This document shows positions 1-8,707 of a DNA stretch of 64,000 nt, piece by piece. The position numbers and the translations under genes are program-made. Below the pieces are notes generated by a model. It did no database searches. It was not told the origin of the DNA and saw only the letters and a program-made list of their open reading frames with translations. Source of the DNA: Candidatus Flexicrinis affinis (lineage in GTDB: Bacteria > Chloroflexota > Anaerolineae > Aggregatilineales > Phototrophicaceae); the NCBI GenBank assembly GCA_016716525.1, contig JADJWE010000004.1, forward strand, positions 248,001 to 312,000, written 5' to 3'. Position 1 is the first letter of the stretch. Each line of letters starts with the position of its first letter.

Positions 1-60
1 CGGCGCGCCGCTGCCAGCGGACGGAACAGCGAGATAACCCTGCGGCTGTGACATGGACAT
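1..60 (-). CDS. Dienelactone hydrolase-like protein, N-terminal fragment
   Basis: Only the first 20 codons lie in the window; the gene runs off the left edge. The start is ATG at 60, preceded on the minus strand by an AGGAG ribosome binding site seven to eight bases upstream. The peptide begins MSMSQPQGYLAVPSAGSGAP. A GYLAVP...G.G.P opening is typical of the first strand of dienelactone hydrolase family proteins, just before their LHxWWG motif, but that motif is outside the window. The family is inferred from a very short stretch and could be wrong; the start itself is well supported. Confidence 0.45.
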   Translation of the reverse strand, partial: MSMSQPQGYLAVPSAGSGAP

Positions 61-101
61 GAAACTCTCCTCGGTACTCAGTCGAAACAAAAGCGAATGA
101 A

Positions 102-692
102 CTAGCGCGTTACGGCGTACTTGATGTGCGTGACCCCGTGCCCGGTAACGACCTTGCGCTGTTCGAGGTGCAGCGGCGTGACGGTTAGCCGGTCGAAAAG
201 GCGAATGCCCGCGCCGAGCACCACGGGAACGATGTGGAGGTGGATCTCGTCGATCAGGCCGAGGTTGAGCGCCTGCTGGACAATCTGCGTGCCGCCGATG
301 CCGAGCACCTTGTCGCCTGCGGCCTGCTTGCCCAGCGCGACCGCATGCTCGACACCTTCGGTGACGAATTGAAACGGCGAGCCGTCATACACCCACTCGG
401 CGGGCGGGTTATGCGTCACGATGAACGTCGGAACACCCAGTAACGCCTTGCCGCCCCATGCCTTCGAGACGTCGAAATCGCGCCGGCCCGTAACCAGTGC
501 GCCGAGCTGCGACCACTCCTCGTCCAGCCACGCCTTGCTGGCAGCCGAGATCATGAACTTGAGATCGGAGTGCGGCGCGACGAACTCGGTGTCGCCCGAG
601 CCGTACCAGCCGAAAATTTCGCCGATTCCGTCGTTGGCGTCGGCGATGAAGCCGTCCAACGACATCGTGAACTCGGTTGTCACCCTACCCAT
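102..692 (-). CDS. Dihydrofolate reductase family protein (RibD C-terminal-like)
   Basis: A 196-residue protein of the usual length for stand-alone RibD-C/DHFR-like reductases. It opens with TTEFTMSLDGFIAD, the family's first strand with its SLDGFIA signature, and has a central LVTGRRDFD segment followed by VLGIGGTQIVQQALNLGLID and EIHLHIVPVVLGAG, which form the NADPH-binding half of the fold. Members are presumed NAD(P)H-dependent reductases of pterin-like or unrelated substrates; the substrate cannot be read from sequence. It is cytosolic, with no signal peptide. It reads in the same direction as the fragment at 1-60 with a 41-base gap, so the two may be co-transcribed. The ribosome binding site is weak. 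Confidence 0.85.
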   Translation of the reverse strand: MGRVTTEFTMSLDGFIADANDGIGEIFGWYGSGDTEFVAPHSDLKFMISAASKAWLDEEWSQLGALVTGRRDFDVSKAWGGKALLGVPTFIVTHNPPAEWVYDGSPFQFVTEGVEHAVALGKQAAGDKVLGIGGTQIVQQALNLGLIDEIHLHIVPVVLGAGIRLFDRLTVTPLHLEQRKVVTGHGVTHIKYAVTR

Positions 693-789
693 GTGCCACT
701 AACCCTCCCGTGTCATATAGAACATTTGTATTATAATCACGATTCGCAGAAATGCGCACGCGGAAACCGCGTGTTTGCGGAGGTCTCAC

Positions 790-863
790 CGAAACCTCAC
801 TCCCTAAATCGAGCATCACGAGACGGGGTGAGGTTCTGGTGGGGATTAGGGCAGCGCCCTAAT
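790..863 (-). repeat. Intergenic F-type element just 3' of the PAP2-like gene
   Basis: Read on the minus strand, the first motif after the stop codon of the gene at 892-1518 is the hairpin ATTAGGGC-GCT-GCCCTAAT (845-863). It is followed by CCCCACCAGAACCTCACCCC and a loosely palindromic tail. The hairpin has the same shape, spacing and GCT loop as the TTGGGGC-GCT-GCCCCAA hairpin that begins the elements at 40751 and 45661, so I group all three as one family. All three lie 3' of a gene in that gene's sense orientation. A terminator-like or mRNA-end role is a guess. Confidence 0.5.
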
Positions 864-891
864 ACGAGCTGTACGCAGTGGGGAGTGGCGG

Positions 892-1518
892 CTAGCCCAT
901 ACTGCCGATGAGCAGCAGCGGGATCGTGAGGCCGATCAGCGCGCCGACGACGACCTGCGGGACGGTGTGGCGTTGCAAGCGCAGGCGCGCCACGGCGACG
1001 AGCACCAGCAGCGGCAGCGTGACCCACAGGGCCGGCGTCCCGTAGGCCCAAACCGCGCCGACGACCGCCGCGCCGCTGCTCATGGCGTGCATGCTGACCT
1101 GCCATACAAGCGTGATTGCTGCGAGCAGGCTCAGCTGAATCAGGCTTGAGAGCGCCAACAGCGGGACAACCGACGGCGCGCCGAGCGCGCGCAGCGTCCA
1201 CCATGCAACCGTCGTGGTGACGATCGACACGAGAAACGGCTTGATGCGCTGCTGGCGCACGGCCATGTGAATGTCGGTAATCTTGCCGCGCTTGACCATC
1301 CACGCGATGTATACAAGCGGCAGGATACACACCAAGCCGACATAGATCAGCGCCCATGTCAAGGCTTGTTCACGGCTTTCTGCCGCTTGAAACGCGATCG
1401 GGAAAGCCAACGCGCCCCATAATACCGGCGGGCTGAACAGATCGCTCACAAGGCGCGCCCAACCGAAGCCGGGGCGGTCGACATACATGCGGAGCGTGCT
1501 CAGTGCGCGGTTCACCAT
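892..1518 (-). CDS. PAP2-like polytopic membrane protein
   Basis: A 208-residue, very hydrophobic protein with about six membrane segments. The layout matches membrane PAP2/phosphatase-like proteins: a KITDIHMAVRQQRIKPF segment (the family's K...R-P region), MHAMSSGAAVVGAV (the S-G-H region rearranged), and ARLRLQRHTVPQVVVGALIG (the R-x5-H-x3-D-x3-G region). The last motif has Gln where the catalytic-site Asp normally sits, so phosphatase activity is uncertain. PAP2 enzymes hydrolyse lipid phosphates such as undecaprenyl or phosphatidic acid phosphates at the membrane face. It stands alone between a repeat-filled gap and a divergent NUDIX gene. Family assignment is moderate; it could be a non-catalytic relative. 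Confidence 0.6.
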   Translation of the reverse strand: MVNRALSTLRMYVDRPGFGWARLVSDLFSPPVLWGALAFPIAFQAAESREQALTWALIYVGLVCILPLVYIAWMVKRGKITDIHMAVRQQRIKPFLVSIVTTTVAWWTLRALGAPSVVPLLALSSLIQLSLLAAITLVWQVSMHAMSSGAAVVGAVWAYGTPALWVTLPLLVLVAVARLRLQRHTVPQVVVGALIGLTIPLLLIGSMG

Positions 1519-1590
1519 CGACAGCAGATTCCAACCTTCACCAACAAACGGCGGTACTATACCATAGACTTATTAAGCAGTGTTGAATCG

Positions 1591-2103
1591 TTGGTAGTTG
1601 TTGTGCAAACGTATCCCAGCCCGGCGAAGTTGAGTCCGTCCCAGATGCGCGTGGAGAACCGTGTCCGCGCGATTCTGGTTGACGCGGACAACCGCCTCGT
1701 GCTGATCCGGCGCGAGAAGGCCGGCGTGCCCCCGTACTATGTCGCCCCCGGTGGCGGGGTCGAGCCGTCCGACGCCAATTTCCACGCGGCGCTGCGGCGT
1801 GAAATGCGCGAGGAATTGGGGGGAACGGTTCATATCCACCGGCTTGTGTATATCACCGAGGCGATGCGCGGCGTCGACCTGCGCGTGCGCCAACTGTATT
1901 ACGTGTGCCGTCTGCAAAGCATCAACCTTGCCGACCGCAACGGGCCGGAGTTCAACGACCCTGCGCGTGGTAAGTACATCGTCGAACGGGTATCGCTGCT
2001 GCCGACCGCGTTGGAGAAGCTGCGCATCCTGTCCGACGACCTCAAGTTGTTCCTGATCATCAACGCGTTCAAGCTGTTTCAACTCCCCGAAATCCAGCCG
2101 TAA
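1591..2103 (+). CDS. NUDIX hydrolase
   Basis: The protein carries a NUDIX box around residues 50-75: GGGVEPSD, then NFHAALRREMREELGG. The REMREELG core that binds the metal is intact; the upstream Glu of the classic Gx5Ex7 pattern is Ala here. NUDIX enzymes cleave nucleoside-diphosphate-linked compounds; the substrate is not evident. The C-terminal region (VERVSLLPTALEKLRILSDD) resembles small cytosolic members. The longest reading frame starts at a TTG at 1591; an in-frame ATG at 1645 (MRVENRVRAILVD) starts right at the first beta strand and is an equally good or better start. Neither has a clear ribosome binding site. It is divergent from the PAP2-like gene. Confidence 0.85.
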   Translation: MVVVVQTYPSPAKLSPSQMRVENRVRAILVDADNRLVLIRREKAGVPPYYVAPGGGVEPSDANFHAALRREMREELGGTVHIHRLVYITEAMRGVDLRVRQLYYVCRLQSINLADRNGPEFNDPARGKYIVERVSLLPTALEKLRILSDDLKLFLIINAFKLFQLPEIQP

Positions 2104-2196
2104 GCGCCAATTGGCCGGACTGCTCACCCTGAATTGGAACTAGGCTCCGTGCCGTAATCGGCGCACAATACGCAAGTTGCCCAAGAGAGGACGCGT

Positions 2197-3135
2197 ATGA
2201 AGACGTTTGCGTGGGTCAGTTTTTGGCTGGTCGCGGCGATTTGGGGTTCGTCATTCCTGCTGATCCGTGTTGGAGTCGAGCATTTCACGCCCGGCCAGAT
2301 CGCGGTGATTCGCTGTGTGATCGCGGCCATCGGCCTCAACGCCGTCATGCTGGCACGGGGCAAGCGCTACCCGCGCGATCTCGGCGTCTGGATCGCATTC
2401 GCAATCGTCGGCTTCGGCAACGCCGCGCTTCCCTACTGGCTGATCGGCCTGGGTGAACGTACCATCGAAAGCGCGCTCGCCAGCGTCATTCAATCGACCG
2501 TTCCGATGTTTTCGCTCGTGATCGCGCACTTTGCGCTGGCGGACGAGCGCGTCAACACGCAGAAAATCCTCGGCCTGCTCATGGGTTTCATCGGCGTGAC
2601 AGTGCTGGCCCTGCGCCAGACCGGCAGCGGTCATGAGAACGCGCTGGGCGGGATGTTGATGGTCGTTGGGGCGTCACTGTGCTACGCGATCCTGACGGTC
2701 TACACCCGCCGCCGTCTGTCGAACAACATCGAGCCGATCGTCATCGCCGGATCGACGTTTATCCTGTCCGTCCCCGCCGCGCTGGCGCTCATGCTGCTCG
2801 AGCCGGTGCTCGGTGTGCAGGTTGCCGCGGATGTCGGCCCGATGTCGGGCGAAGCCATCGGATCGGTGTTGGTGCTCGGACTGCTCAACACCTTCATTGC
2901 ATATCTGTTCTTCTACTATATCATCCGCGAGCTGGGCGCGTTCCGGGCCACCAACGTGACCTACGTCGTGCCGGTGTTCGGTGTCGTGCTGGGCGCGCTG
3001 GTGCTCCGCGAACAGATCGATATTGCGTTGGTCGCCGGGGCCGGCTTAATCCTCTCCGGCATTGCTGTCATTAACCTCGGCGGGCGGCTTGCGACGTGGG
3101 TGCGCCCGCGCAGCCGACCTGCCACCGTCGCCTAG
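2197..3135 (+). CDS. EamA/DMT-family transporter
   Basis: A 312-residue protein with ten predicted membrane helices arranged as two EamA repeats of five helices, the standard length and layout of drug/metabolite transporters. The first repeat opens with WVSFWLVAAIWGSSFLLIRV and the second with GGMLMVVGASLCYAILTVY. The second repeat ends at GIAVINLGGRL, followed by a basic tail. It is presumed to move small metabolites across the cytoplasmic membrane; the substrate is unknown. The ATG is preceded by AGAGAGGA. The gene converges on the large membrane protein at 3155-5572 with only 19 bases between stop codons. Confidence 0.88.
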   Translation: MKTFAWVSFWLVAAIWGSSFLLIRVGVEHFTPGQIAVIRCVIAAIGLNAVMLARGKRYPRDLGVWIAFAIVGFGNAALPYWLIGLGERTIESALASVIQSTVPMFSLVIAHFALADERVNTQKILGLLMGFIGVTVLALRQTGSGHENALGGMLMVVGASLCYAILTVYTRRRLSNNIEPIVIAGSTFILSVPAALALMLLEPVLGVQVAADVGPMSGEAIGSVLVLGLLNTFIAYLFFYYIIRELGAFRATNVTYVVPVFGVVLGALVLREQIDIALVAGAGLILSGIAVINLGGRLATWVRPRSRPATVA

Positions 3136-3154
3136 CGCAAAGCGCGCTGACGTC

Positions 3155-5572
3155 CTAGGGAATCTCGCCCGGCAGCACGGCCACGACACCATCGACGATT
3201 TCTGCGCCTTCGGCCGTCAGATCGGTGATGGTGCCGGTTTCGGGGTCGAAGTCGTACACCTTGACCCACAGCCGCACGGGGCCATCCGGCCAGTCGTCTG
3301 GCAGCAGCACGGCACGATGATCCCATACGGCCTCGCCGGGGGAGAGCAGGGTGGTCGTCTTGAACGTCGCGCCCAGCCAACTGTCCCGGCCTTGCGCGCG
3401 AATGAACGAGTTGTCGACGCTCACGACGAACAGGGCTACGGTGTAATCGTCGGTCGGGGGCTGATCGGCACGCCAGACGAGGCTGACTGGAAACGTGCCG
3501 CCGGCGGCCGGCACAGCGCCTTCAGGGATCGTGTAGCCGAGCAGCTCGAGCGATCCGCTGCCGTCTGGATGCGTAAACGTGTACGGCGCTTCGACCTGCG
3601 GCACGGCGGGCGCGTCCCACTCTGGCGCGCGGTGCGTGTCGTAGCGCAGAAGCCGCGCATACGGCGAGAACTCGCGCTCGCCGACACGATAGTATCGTTC
3701 GCCCATGTAGCGCTCGAACGGGCGCCGCGACCATGCGAGTATCGGGCTGCTGTCCATAAACAGCCACAGGTTTGGCGCATACGCCGCCCAGCGCCGGATG
3801 ATCGGCTGAAGCCCGGGCGCGATCTCCTCGCGTGCATCCTCGCTGACGACCGCAACGGGCTGTTCGAAGCTGCCCCGGTCGCCGGGGTGATAGGGGAGAC
3901 CGACGATCCAACGGCGCCCGACTTTGCCGTAGTTCATCCAGAAGTAGGTCGTCTCCGGGCTGTTGATCAGCACTGCGCCGCCCTGCGGCACCTCCTCGCG
4001 GATAACCTCGACAGCGTCGAACAAGTCGCGACGCTCGGCGAGGTAGAACGGGTCGCGGTCGTAAAGCTGGCGCAGTCCGGCGAACGTCAACACGACGAGC
4101 GACACCGTCGAAACACCGATCAGCAGCCAAGTCCGCCGCCGTCGCAGGGCGAGCGCGGCCAGCGCCGCCGGGATCCCGAACAGCGCGGCGTACGGCAGGA
4201 TGTCCGCCCGCGCCCACGCCCAATTGACCGGCTCGACGCCGATCGCCCGCAGCAGCCCGACCGGCCGGATGTACGCGAGGTCGTTGAACCCGGGCAGCCA
4301 GTAGGTGAGGCCGAAGCTGGCGTCAAATACGGCGCGATCGTAGGCCGCCCAATTGAACACGACCGACGATAGCTGCCACCACAGGCTGTAACCGCACAGC
4401 GCAATGACCGCAGCGCGCTGAGGCCAACGCGTGAGGCGCGGCCATACCTCGACCGTGAGCAGCGCAAGCAGCGGAATGATCGGTAGCAGGAAACGCTGCG
4501 GCCAGATCGTGCCGCCGAACCAGTTGCCGCCAAACTCGCCCTCGCCGCGCAGCAGCCCGTATCCAAGCACAAACCCGAAAGCGATCAGCACGATGGAGGC
4601 GACCAACGCCGGGCTGCGCCGCCACAACAGCCATGCCCCCGGCACAGCCAGAAGCAGTACCGGTGATGTCCCCCAAACGCTGCCGCCGATGCTGAGCGCA
4701 TAGGTATGAAGGGCAGTACGCGTCGTCTCCGGAATGATCGGGAAGGACGGTCGCAGCAGATAGCCGCCGGGCAGTGTGTCGCGCAGTAGTTCGGGCAGCG
4801 GGGTGTAGATCAGCGCAAGCACGAGCACGGCCAACGCGGCGATGAGGAACCCGGCGGCGCGGCGCATCCATGAGCGTTTCCATACGGCAGGCGGGAGCAC
4901 GAGCAAGGCCAGCCCCGGCAGCGCGAACAGCGTGACGTCCTTGGTCCAATACGACAGGGCGAGCATGGCCGTGGCGGTGATGCCTGCGAGGACGCGGCGT
5001 GGTACGGTCGGGGCGCGCGGCACGTCGTACAGCGCCAACACGGCCAGCATCAGCCAGACGCACATTAGCGGCTCGCGGAAGAAGGTTTGGCTGTACGTCC
5101 ACCAGATCGTCAGGATGCCGAACGCCAACGCGGTGACGAGCGACGCGCGCGGCCCAGCACCGAAGCGGCGGCAGGCGATGTACACGAGCGCGCCAACCAC
5201 CGCGCTGATGCCGGCATTGAACAGCCACAGCGCGTGCGCGAGGCCGACGCCGGTGACGCGCTCTGCGGCGGCGTAGAACGGCGCGTTGACGTGAATGAAC
5301 AGCGGGTCGGCAATGGTCGCATGAAGCGGCGGTTGACCGTCCGTGAACCGGCGCGGCAGAGACTGCCACATGCCCTCGTCGGCTAATGGCAGGCCAAAGC
5401 GCGCCGCGCCGCCTACGGCGTCAAAGTATTCGAGCTGGTCGCCCAGCTCGATCCGCCCCGTATACGTAATGAGATAGACGGATGCCAGCAGCACCGCCAC
5501 GATCAGGGCACGAGCGGCGTCAGCAAAGGCCGGCCCACGGAGACCCGGGCCGGGGGCGTGCCGCGCGGCCAC
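3155..5572 (-). CDS. Large GT-C/ArnT-like membrane protein, putative glycosyltransferase
   Basis: An 805-residue protein with about ten to twelve membrane helices in the first 500 residues and a soluble C-terminal part of roughly 280 residues. The first external loop contains IELGDQLEYFD, in the position where GT-C enzymes place catalytic acidic residues. A second loop has HVNAPFYAAAERVTG. The C-terminal region (after WIVGLPYHPGDRGSF) resembles the extracytoplasmic beta-rich domains often attached to such enzymes in Chloroflexota. GT-C enzymes transfer sugars from polyprenyl-phosphate donors to lipids or proteins outside the membrane; the acceptor is unknown. The start is GTG at 5572, four bases after the stop of the TPR gene, so the two form an operon. 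Confidence 0.6.
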   Translation of the reverse strand: MAARHAPGPGLRGPAFADAARALIVAVLLASVYLITYTGRIELGDQLEYFDAVGGAARFGLPLADEGMWQSLPRRFTDGQPPLHATIADPLFIHVNAPFYAAAERVTGVGLAHALWLFNAGISAVVGALVYIACRRFGAGPRASLVTALAFGILTIWWTYSQTFFREPLMCVWLMLAVLALYDVPRAPTVPRRVLAGITATAMLALSYWTKDVTLFALPGLALLVLPPAVWKRSWMRRAAGFLIAALAVLVLALIYTPLPELLRDTLPGGYLLRPSFPIIPETTRTALHTYALSIGGSVWGTSPVLLLAVPGAWLLWRRSPALVASIVLIAFGFVLGYGLLRGEGEFGGNWFGGTIWPQRFLLPIIPLLALLTVEVWPRLTRWPQRAAVIALCGYSLWWQLSSVVFNWAAYDRAVFDASFGLTYWLPGFNDLAYIRPVGLLRAIGVEPVNWAWARADILPYAALFGIPAALAALALRRRRTWLLIGVSTVSLVVLTFAGLRQLYDRDPFYLAERRDLFDAVEVIREEVPQGGAVLINSPETTYFWMNYGKVGRRWIVGLPYHPGDRGSFEQPVAVVSEDAREEIAPGLQPIIRRWAAYAPNLWLFMDSSPILAWSRRPFERYMGERYYRVGEREFSPYARLLRYDTHRAPEWDAPAVPQVEAPYTFTHPDGSGSLELLGYTIPEGAVPAAGGTFPVSLVWRADQPPTDDYTVALFVVSVDNSFIRAQGRDSWLGATFKTTTLLSPGEAVWDHRAVLLPDDWPDGPVRLWVKVYDFDPETGTITDLTAEGAEIVDGVVAVLPGEIP

Positions 5573-5575
5573 GTG

Positions 5576-6112
5576 CTACTTCTTCAGCACCTGATTGCGC
5601 CGTTTCATCACCCACTTGAGCATACGCTGCGACCGGGTGAGATTCTCGAGGTTGTCGAGGCCTTTTTCCATCGTTTCGGCGCCGTGAATGAACTTGCGCT
5701 CTTTGACCTGCAGCGTGCCCATCGCGACGAGCGTATCGGCATGCATTTGTTTTTCACCGAGCTCCTCGAACACGTCGGCGGCCTGTGCATAGCACGTGTA
5801 GGCCTGCTCATGATCGCCCAGCGCGGCATACACGCCGCCCATGTTGCCCAACACCTGTGCCGTGCGCAGGGCGTCGCCCATGTCTTGAAACGTTGCCAGC
5901 GCCGCGCTCATCAGGTCAAGCGCCTGCTGATTTTCACCCAATGCGCGGTGGACGAGGCCGATGTTGACCTGCATTTCGACCGCCTTGTCTTCCTGACCGG
6001 CAGCCCGATACGCGTCGGCGGCTTGATTGAACAGCTGAATGGCCTGTTCGTAATTTTTCTTCTGATAAGCGGCGATACCGCTGTCCTGCAGCTTCTTGGC
6101 GTCGTCGGCCAT
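5576..6112 (-). CDS. Tetratricopeptide repeat protein
   Basis: A 178-residue protein made almost entirely of TPR units. Four can be seen, for example GIAAYQKKNYEQAIQLFNQA, VEMQVNIGLVHRALGENQQA, and VLGNMGGVYAALGDHEQAYT. The last 30 residues are basic (RSQRMLKWVMKRRNQVLKK). There is no signal peptide, so it is a cytosolic scaffold that binds partner proteins. A strong AAGGAGG sits seven bases before the ATG. It is followed by the GT-C-like gene four bases downstream and preceded by the parvulin gene at 6184, suggesting an envelope-related operon; the partner is not identifiable. Confidence 0.85.
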   Translation of the reverse strand: MADDAKKLQDSGIAAYQKKNYEQAIQLFNQAADAYRAAGQEDKAVEMQVNIGLVHRALGENQQALDLMSAALATFQDMGDALRTAQVLGNMGGVYAALGDHEQAYTCYAQAADVFEELGEKQMHADTLVAMGTLQVKERKFIHGAETMEKGLDNLENLTRSQRMLKWVMKRRNQVLKK

Positions 6113-6183
6113 GAGCGTCCTCCTTGCCGGTGCCGTTACAACGGCGTCTTTCCAATCGTAGCGCAGTTTGGTGGACCGAAGAA

Positions 6184-7032
6184 TTAAAACAGGCGCTCGA
6201 TGGTCGCCGCTTGACGCCGTTCCATCAGCCAGTTGATGAAGCGCTGTTCCTGCGCGATGGCTTCCTCGCCGGACATCAACGGGCGCTCGCCGAATTCAAG
6301 GGTCTGCACGATATGCCAGCCCAGCGCGGTCTGGACCGGGCCGGACATCTCGCCGGGTTCGAGGCTGAAAGCCAGATCGGCCAACTGCGGTGTCGTCAAG
6401 TCGGTCCGGACGAAAAAGCCGAGGTCTCCGCCGACGTCCTTGGTCGTGACATCGCGGCTCACTTCCGCTGCCAATGCCTCGAACATCTCGCCATTGGCGA
6501 GCCGGTTGCTGACGGCCTGTGCCTCGTCTTGCGTCGTCAACAGGATGTGGCGCGCATGGACGGTACGGATCGCTTCGACCTCGCCGCTTTGCAGCAGCAC
6601 GGCGTCGCGTACGCGTTGTGTCAGCAGGTTCGAATACAACGCCGAGCGGAAATCTGCCTCGGTATAGCCGTTGTCGGTCAGCCAAGCGTCCCAGTCGGTC
6701 GTCAGGGCTTTCAGGGCGTTGATCTCGGCGTCGATGTCCGCCGCGTCGACGGTAACGCCCAGCTCCGCTGCGGCCTGTTCGATCAGCGTTTGTTCGATCA
6801 GCGCGTCCAGCACTTGATTGCTGACCTGCTGCGCGATCGCACTGGCTGGCGACAAGCGCGCGACCGCACGCTCGTATTCGTCACGGGTGATGTCTTGCCC
6901 GTTCACCCGGACGACGACGTCGGGAAGATTCTCGGTGGTCGTCTCGCCGAGAATCGGCGGCGCGGCCTGACCGGCACACGCGGCCAACACCGCGGCGGCG
7001 GCGCACAACAGCACGGCAATCAAGCGGCTCAA
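6184..7032 (-). CDS. Lipoprotein parvulin-type peptidyl-prolyl isomerase (PrsA/SurA-like)
   Basis: The protein starts with a lipoprotein signal: SRLIAVLLCAAAAVLAACAG, where the Cys after LAA is the lipid attachment site. A SurA/PrsA-like helical N domain follows (ALIEQTLIEQAAAELGV), then a parvulin domain: VHARHILLTT, GEMFEALAAEVSRD, GGDLGFFVR, AFSLEPGEMSGPVQT and LGWHIVQ. It should catalyse proline isomerisation and assist folding of exported proteins outside the membrane. I place the start at the TTG at 7032, which has a GAAGAGG site eight bases upstream and gives an ideal signal; a longer frame to 7089 exists but begins with an implausible leader. It sits upstream of the TPR and GT-C-like genes on the same strand. 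Confidence 0.88.
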   Translation of the reverse strand: MSRLIAVLLCAAAAVLAACAGQAAPPILGETTTENLPDVVVRVNGQDITRDEYERAVARLSPASAIAQQVSNQVLDALIEQTLIEQAAAELGVTVDAADIDAEINALKALTTDWDAWLTDNGYTEADFRSALYSNLLTQRVRDAVLLQSGEVEAIRTVHARHILLTTQDEAQAVSNRLANGEMFEALAAEVSRDVTTKDVGGDLGFFVRTDLTTPQLADLAFSLEPGEMSGPVQTALGWHIVQTLEFGERPLMSGEEAIAQEQRFINWLMERRQAATIERLF

Positions 7033-7125
7033 CAGCACATCCTCTTCGAACGGTCTCGCGGTACTGAAAATCGGCCCCTGATTATGCAAGGTTCACCCGC
7101 GGCCTGCAAGGATGGGCGGACCACG

Positions 7126-8547
7126 TTAGCCCTTGCTCGTGCGGCCGGGTGGATTATGCGGGCTGGCCGGCCGGAACGGCGCATCGGGCGTTTCGGGCGA
7201 CGTCGGCCCATCGTCGCTCGGCTCGACCGGCTGGGTCGGCATCTGCGGCGACGGCTGTGCGCTCTGGCGCTGCGGCGTTTGCTGCATGCGGGGCATGATC
7301 AACTCCGACAGCAGGCGCGTCAAGTCGAGTGGGAGCCGCTGGCGGAAGTCGCGGAAGGTTTCGCCCCCGCTTTGACCGTGAACGGTGTAGGTATACGTCT
7401 CCCAGATTGTCTTGCCGGTCACTGCCATCTCGGGCTGCCAGCGGTCGAGCAGCAGCCAATTGGCGCCGTCGGACTGGTACAGCTCGAATACGATGCTGAC
7501 CTCGCCGTGCTGGCCGCGCAGGCGCAGGTCGAGCGCGACCGGCAGCACAGCGCTGCGCTGCGTGATCCGGCGCAGCAGTTGACGCGTCAGCGTGCGCGCC
7601 AGCGGCGTCACTTTGCGCTCGACCTGATCGGCATCAAGTGGCTTGCTGGTGTGGGCGAGGCGGTTCAGCCGGCGCACGACCCACAGCGGGCCGGGCGTAT
7701 AGGTGCGGGCAACGCGGCCGTACTGGTCATACTGGCTCATGCGCAGCGCGGTGATCGTCCAACCGCTCAGGTACTGGCCGTCCGCGCCTTGAAGCAGCTT
7801 GACGACCGCGCTCGTCCCGCGTACGGCAGGCTGGGTGATGGTGTTGTTCTGCGCGTAGGGCTGCCAGCTTTGGCGGATTCCCGACTGGCTGTACGGGTCG
7901 ATCGGCGGGGTGGTGGCGTACGGCGGCAGGTGGTTGCCGAAAGCGGGTGGCCGGCGGAAGATCAGCCGGTACAACCGCATCAGCACAAGCAGCAGCACCA
8001 ACACCAAGACCAGCACCAGCGCGCCGATCAGGATTTCTTCGCGTTTGAGGTTGTCGAGGTCGACGGTGTAGTTCAGAAAATCGATATAAAGCGGATTGGC
8101 CGCGGCCGGCGGCGGATTGCAGTCGGCCGTTGTGGCCGGGATCGACAGGGTGAGCTGGCGCGGTTGACTGCCGAAGGCCAGCCCGCCGTTGAGTGTGATG
8201 CGTACCTCGAACGTCTGCGAAGTGTTGGGCGTGAAGCCGGTCGTCGGCGCGGACAGGATGATCGTGCTGCCGCGCCCGGCATCCAGCGGCGCGACGGGCT
8301 GCGACGCGAGAACGGTAGCGGGTTGGTTCAAGGCGCGCAGTTCGACAGCGACAGGCTGAGTGCTGCCCGTGCCGTTGTTCGAGATCAGGTATTCAAGGTC
8401 GAACCGGCAGCCATCGGAGCTTACACCTTCTCGCAAAGGGAGGATCCGGTAAAACGGCTGGGCCTGAGACGTGTCTTGGGCGGCGGCTGGCAGCAGAACG
8501 CCGAGGAGGGCGATGAGCACCAGCGCACGCAAGAGGGCTTTGAACAT
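7126..8547 (-). CDS. Uncharacterised single-pass membrane protein with CARDB-like exterior domain
   Basis: I do not recognise this 473-residue protein as a named family. It has a signal peptide (MFKALLRALVLIALLGVLLPAAAQ), then a beta-rich exterior domain of about 140 residues whose FDLEYLISNNGTGSTQPVAV and FTPNTSQTFEVRITLNGG segments resemble CARDB/alpha-adaptin-like folds. A single helix follows (GALVLVLVLVLLLVLMRLY, near residue 180). About 220 cytoplasmic residues come next, with FELYQSDGANWLLLDRWQPE, and finally a disordered Pro/Ser-rich tail (QPSPQMPTQPVEPSDDGP). This two-sided design suggests a link between an exterior ligand and an internal partner, but no enzymatic motif is visible. 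It precedes the parvulin gene by about 90 bases. Confidence 0.7.
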   Translation of the reverse strand: MFKALLRALVLIALLGVLLPAAAQDTSQAQPFYRILPLREGVSSDGCRFDLEYLISNNGTGSTQPVAVELRALNQPATVLASQPVAPLDAGRGSTIILSAPTTGFTPNTSQTFEVRITLNGGLAFGSQPRQLTLSIPATTADCNPPPAAANPLYIDFLNYTVDLDNLKREEILIGALVLVLVLVLLLVLMRLYRLIFRRPPAFGNHLPPYATTPPIDPYSQSGIRQSWQPYAQNNTITQPAVRGTSAVVKLLQGADGQYLSGWTITALRMSQYDQYGRVARTYTPGPLWVVRRLNRLAHTSKPLDADQVERKVTPLARTLTRQLLRRITQRSAVLPVALDLRLRGQHGEVSIVFELYQSDGANWLLLDRWQPEMAVTGKTIWETYTYTVHGQSGGETFRDFRQRLPLDLTRLLSELIMPRMQQTPQRQSAQPSPQMPTQPVEPSDDGPTSPETPDAPFRPASPHNPPGRTSKG

Positions 8548-8584
8548 GAGCGGACTGCCCGTCGGTGCGGATATCGTCGCGGAG

Positions 8585-8590
8585 ATAATA
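8585..8590 (-). promoter_or_regulatory. Candidate extended -10 box for the gene at 7126-8547
   Basis: On the minus strand the sequence reads TGGTATTAT, an extended -10 motif (TGN followed by TATTAT) about 38 bases before the ATG at 8547. No good -35 box is visible, as is usual for extended -10 promoters. This is a sequence match only. Confidence 0.35.
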
Positions 8591-8707
8591 CCACGATACC
8601 GCTAAAACTTGCCGATGTCCTGTCGCATAGACGACGGTGTAACTACGACGGGCCGATGTCTTAGTCCGGCACTGTGGTGGAAAATTACTGGTGAAGCTCG
8701 GGCCGCC

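Noticed and set aside
6124..8664. 846-residue open frame on the plus strand
   Set aside because: It lies antisense to the parvulin and 473-residue genes, whose motifs and signals are clear. High GC keeps opposite frames open. No motif, no ribosome site.
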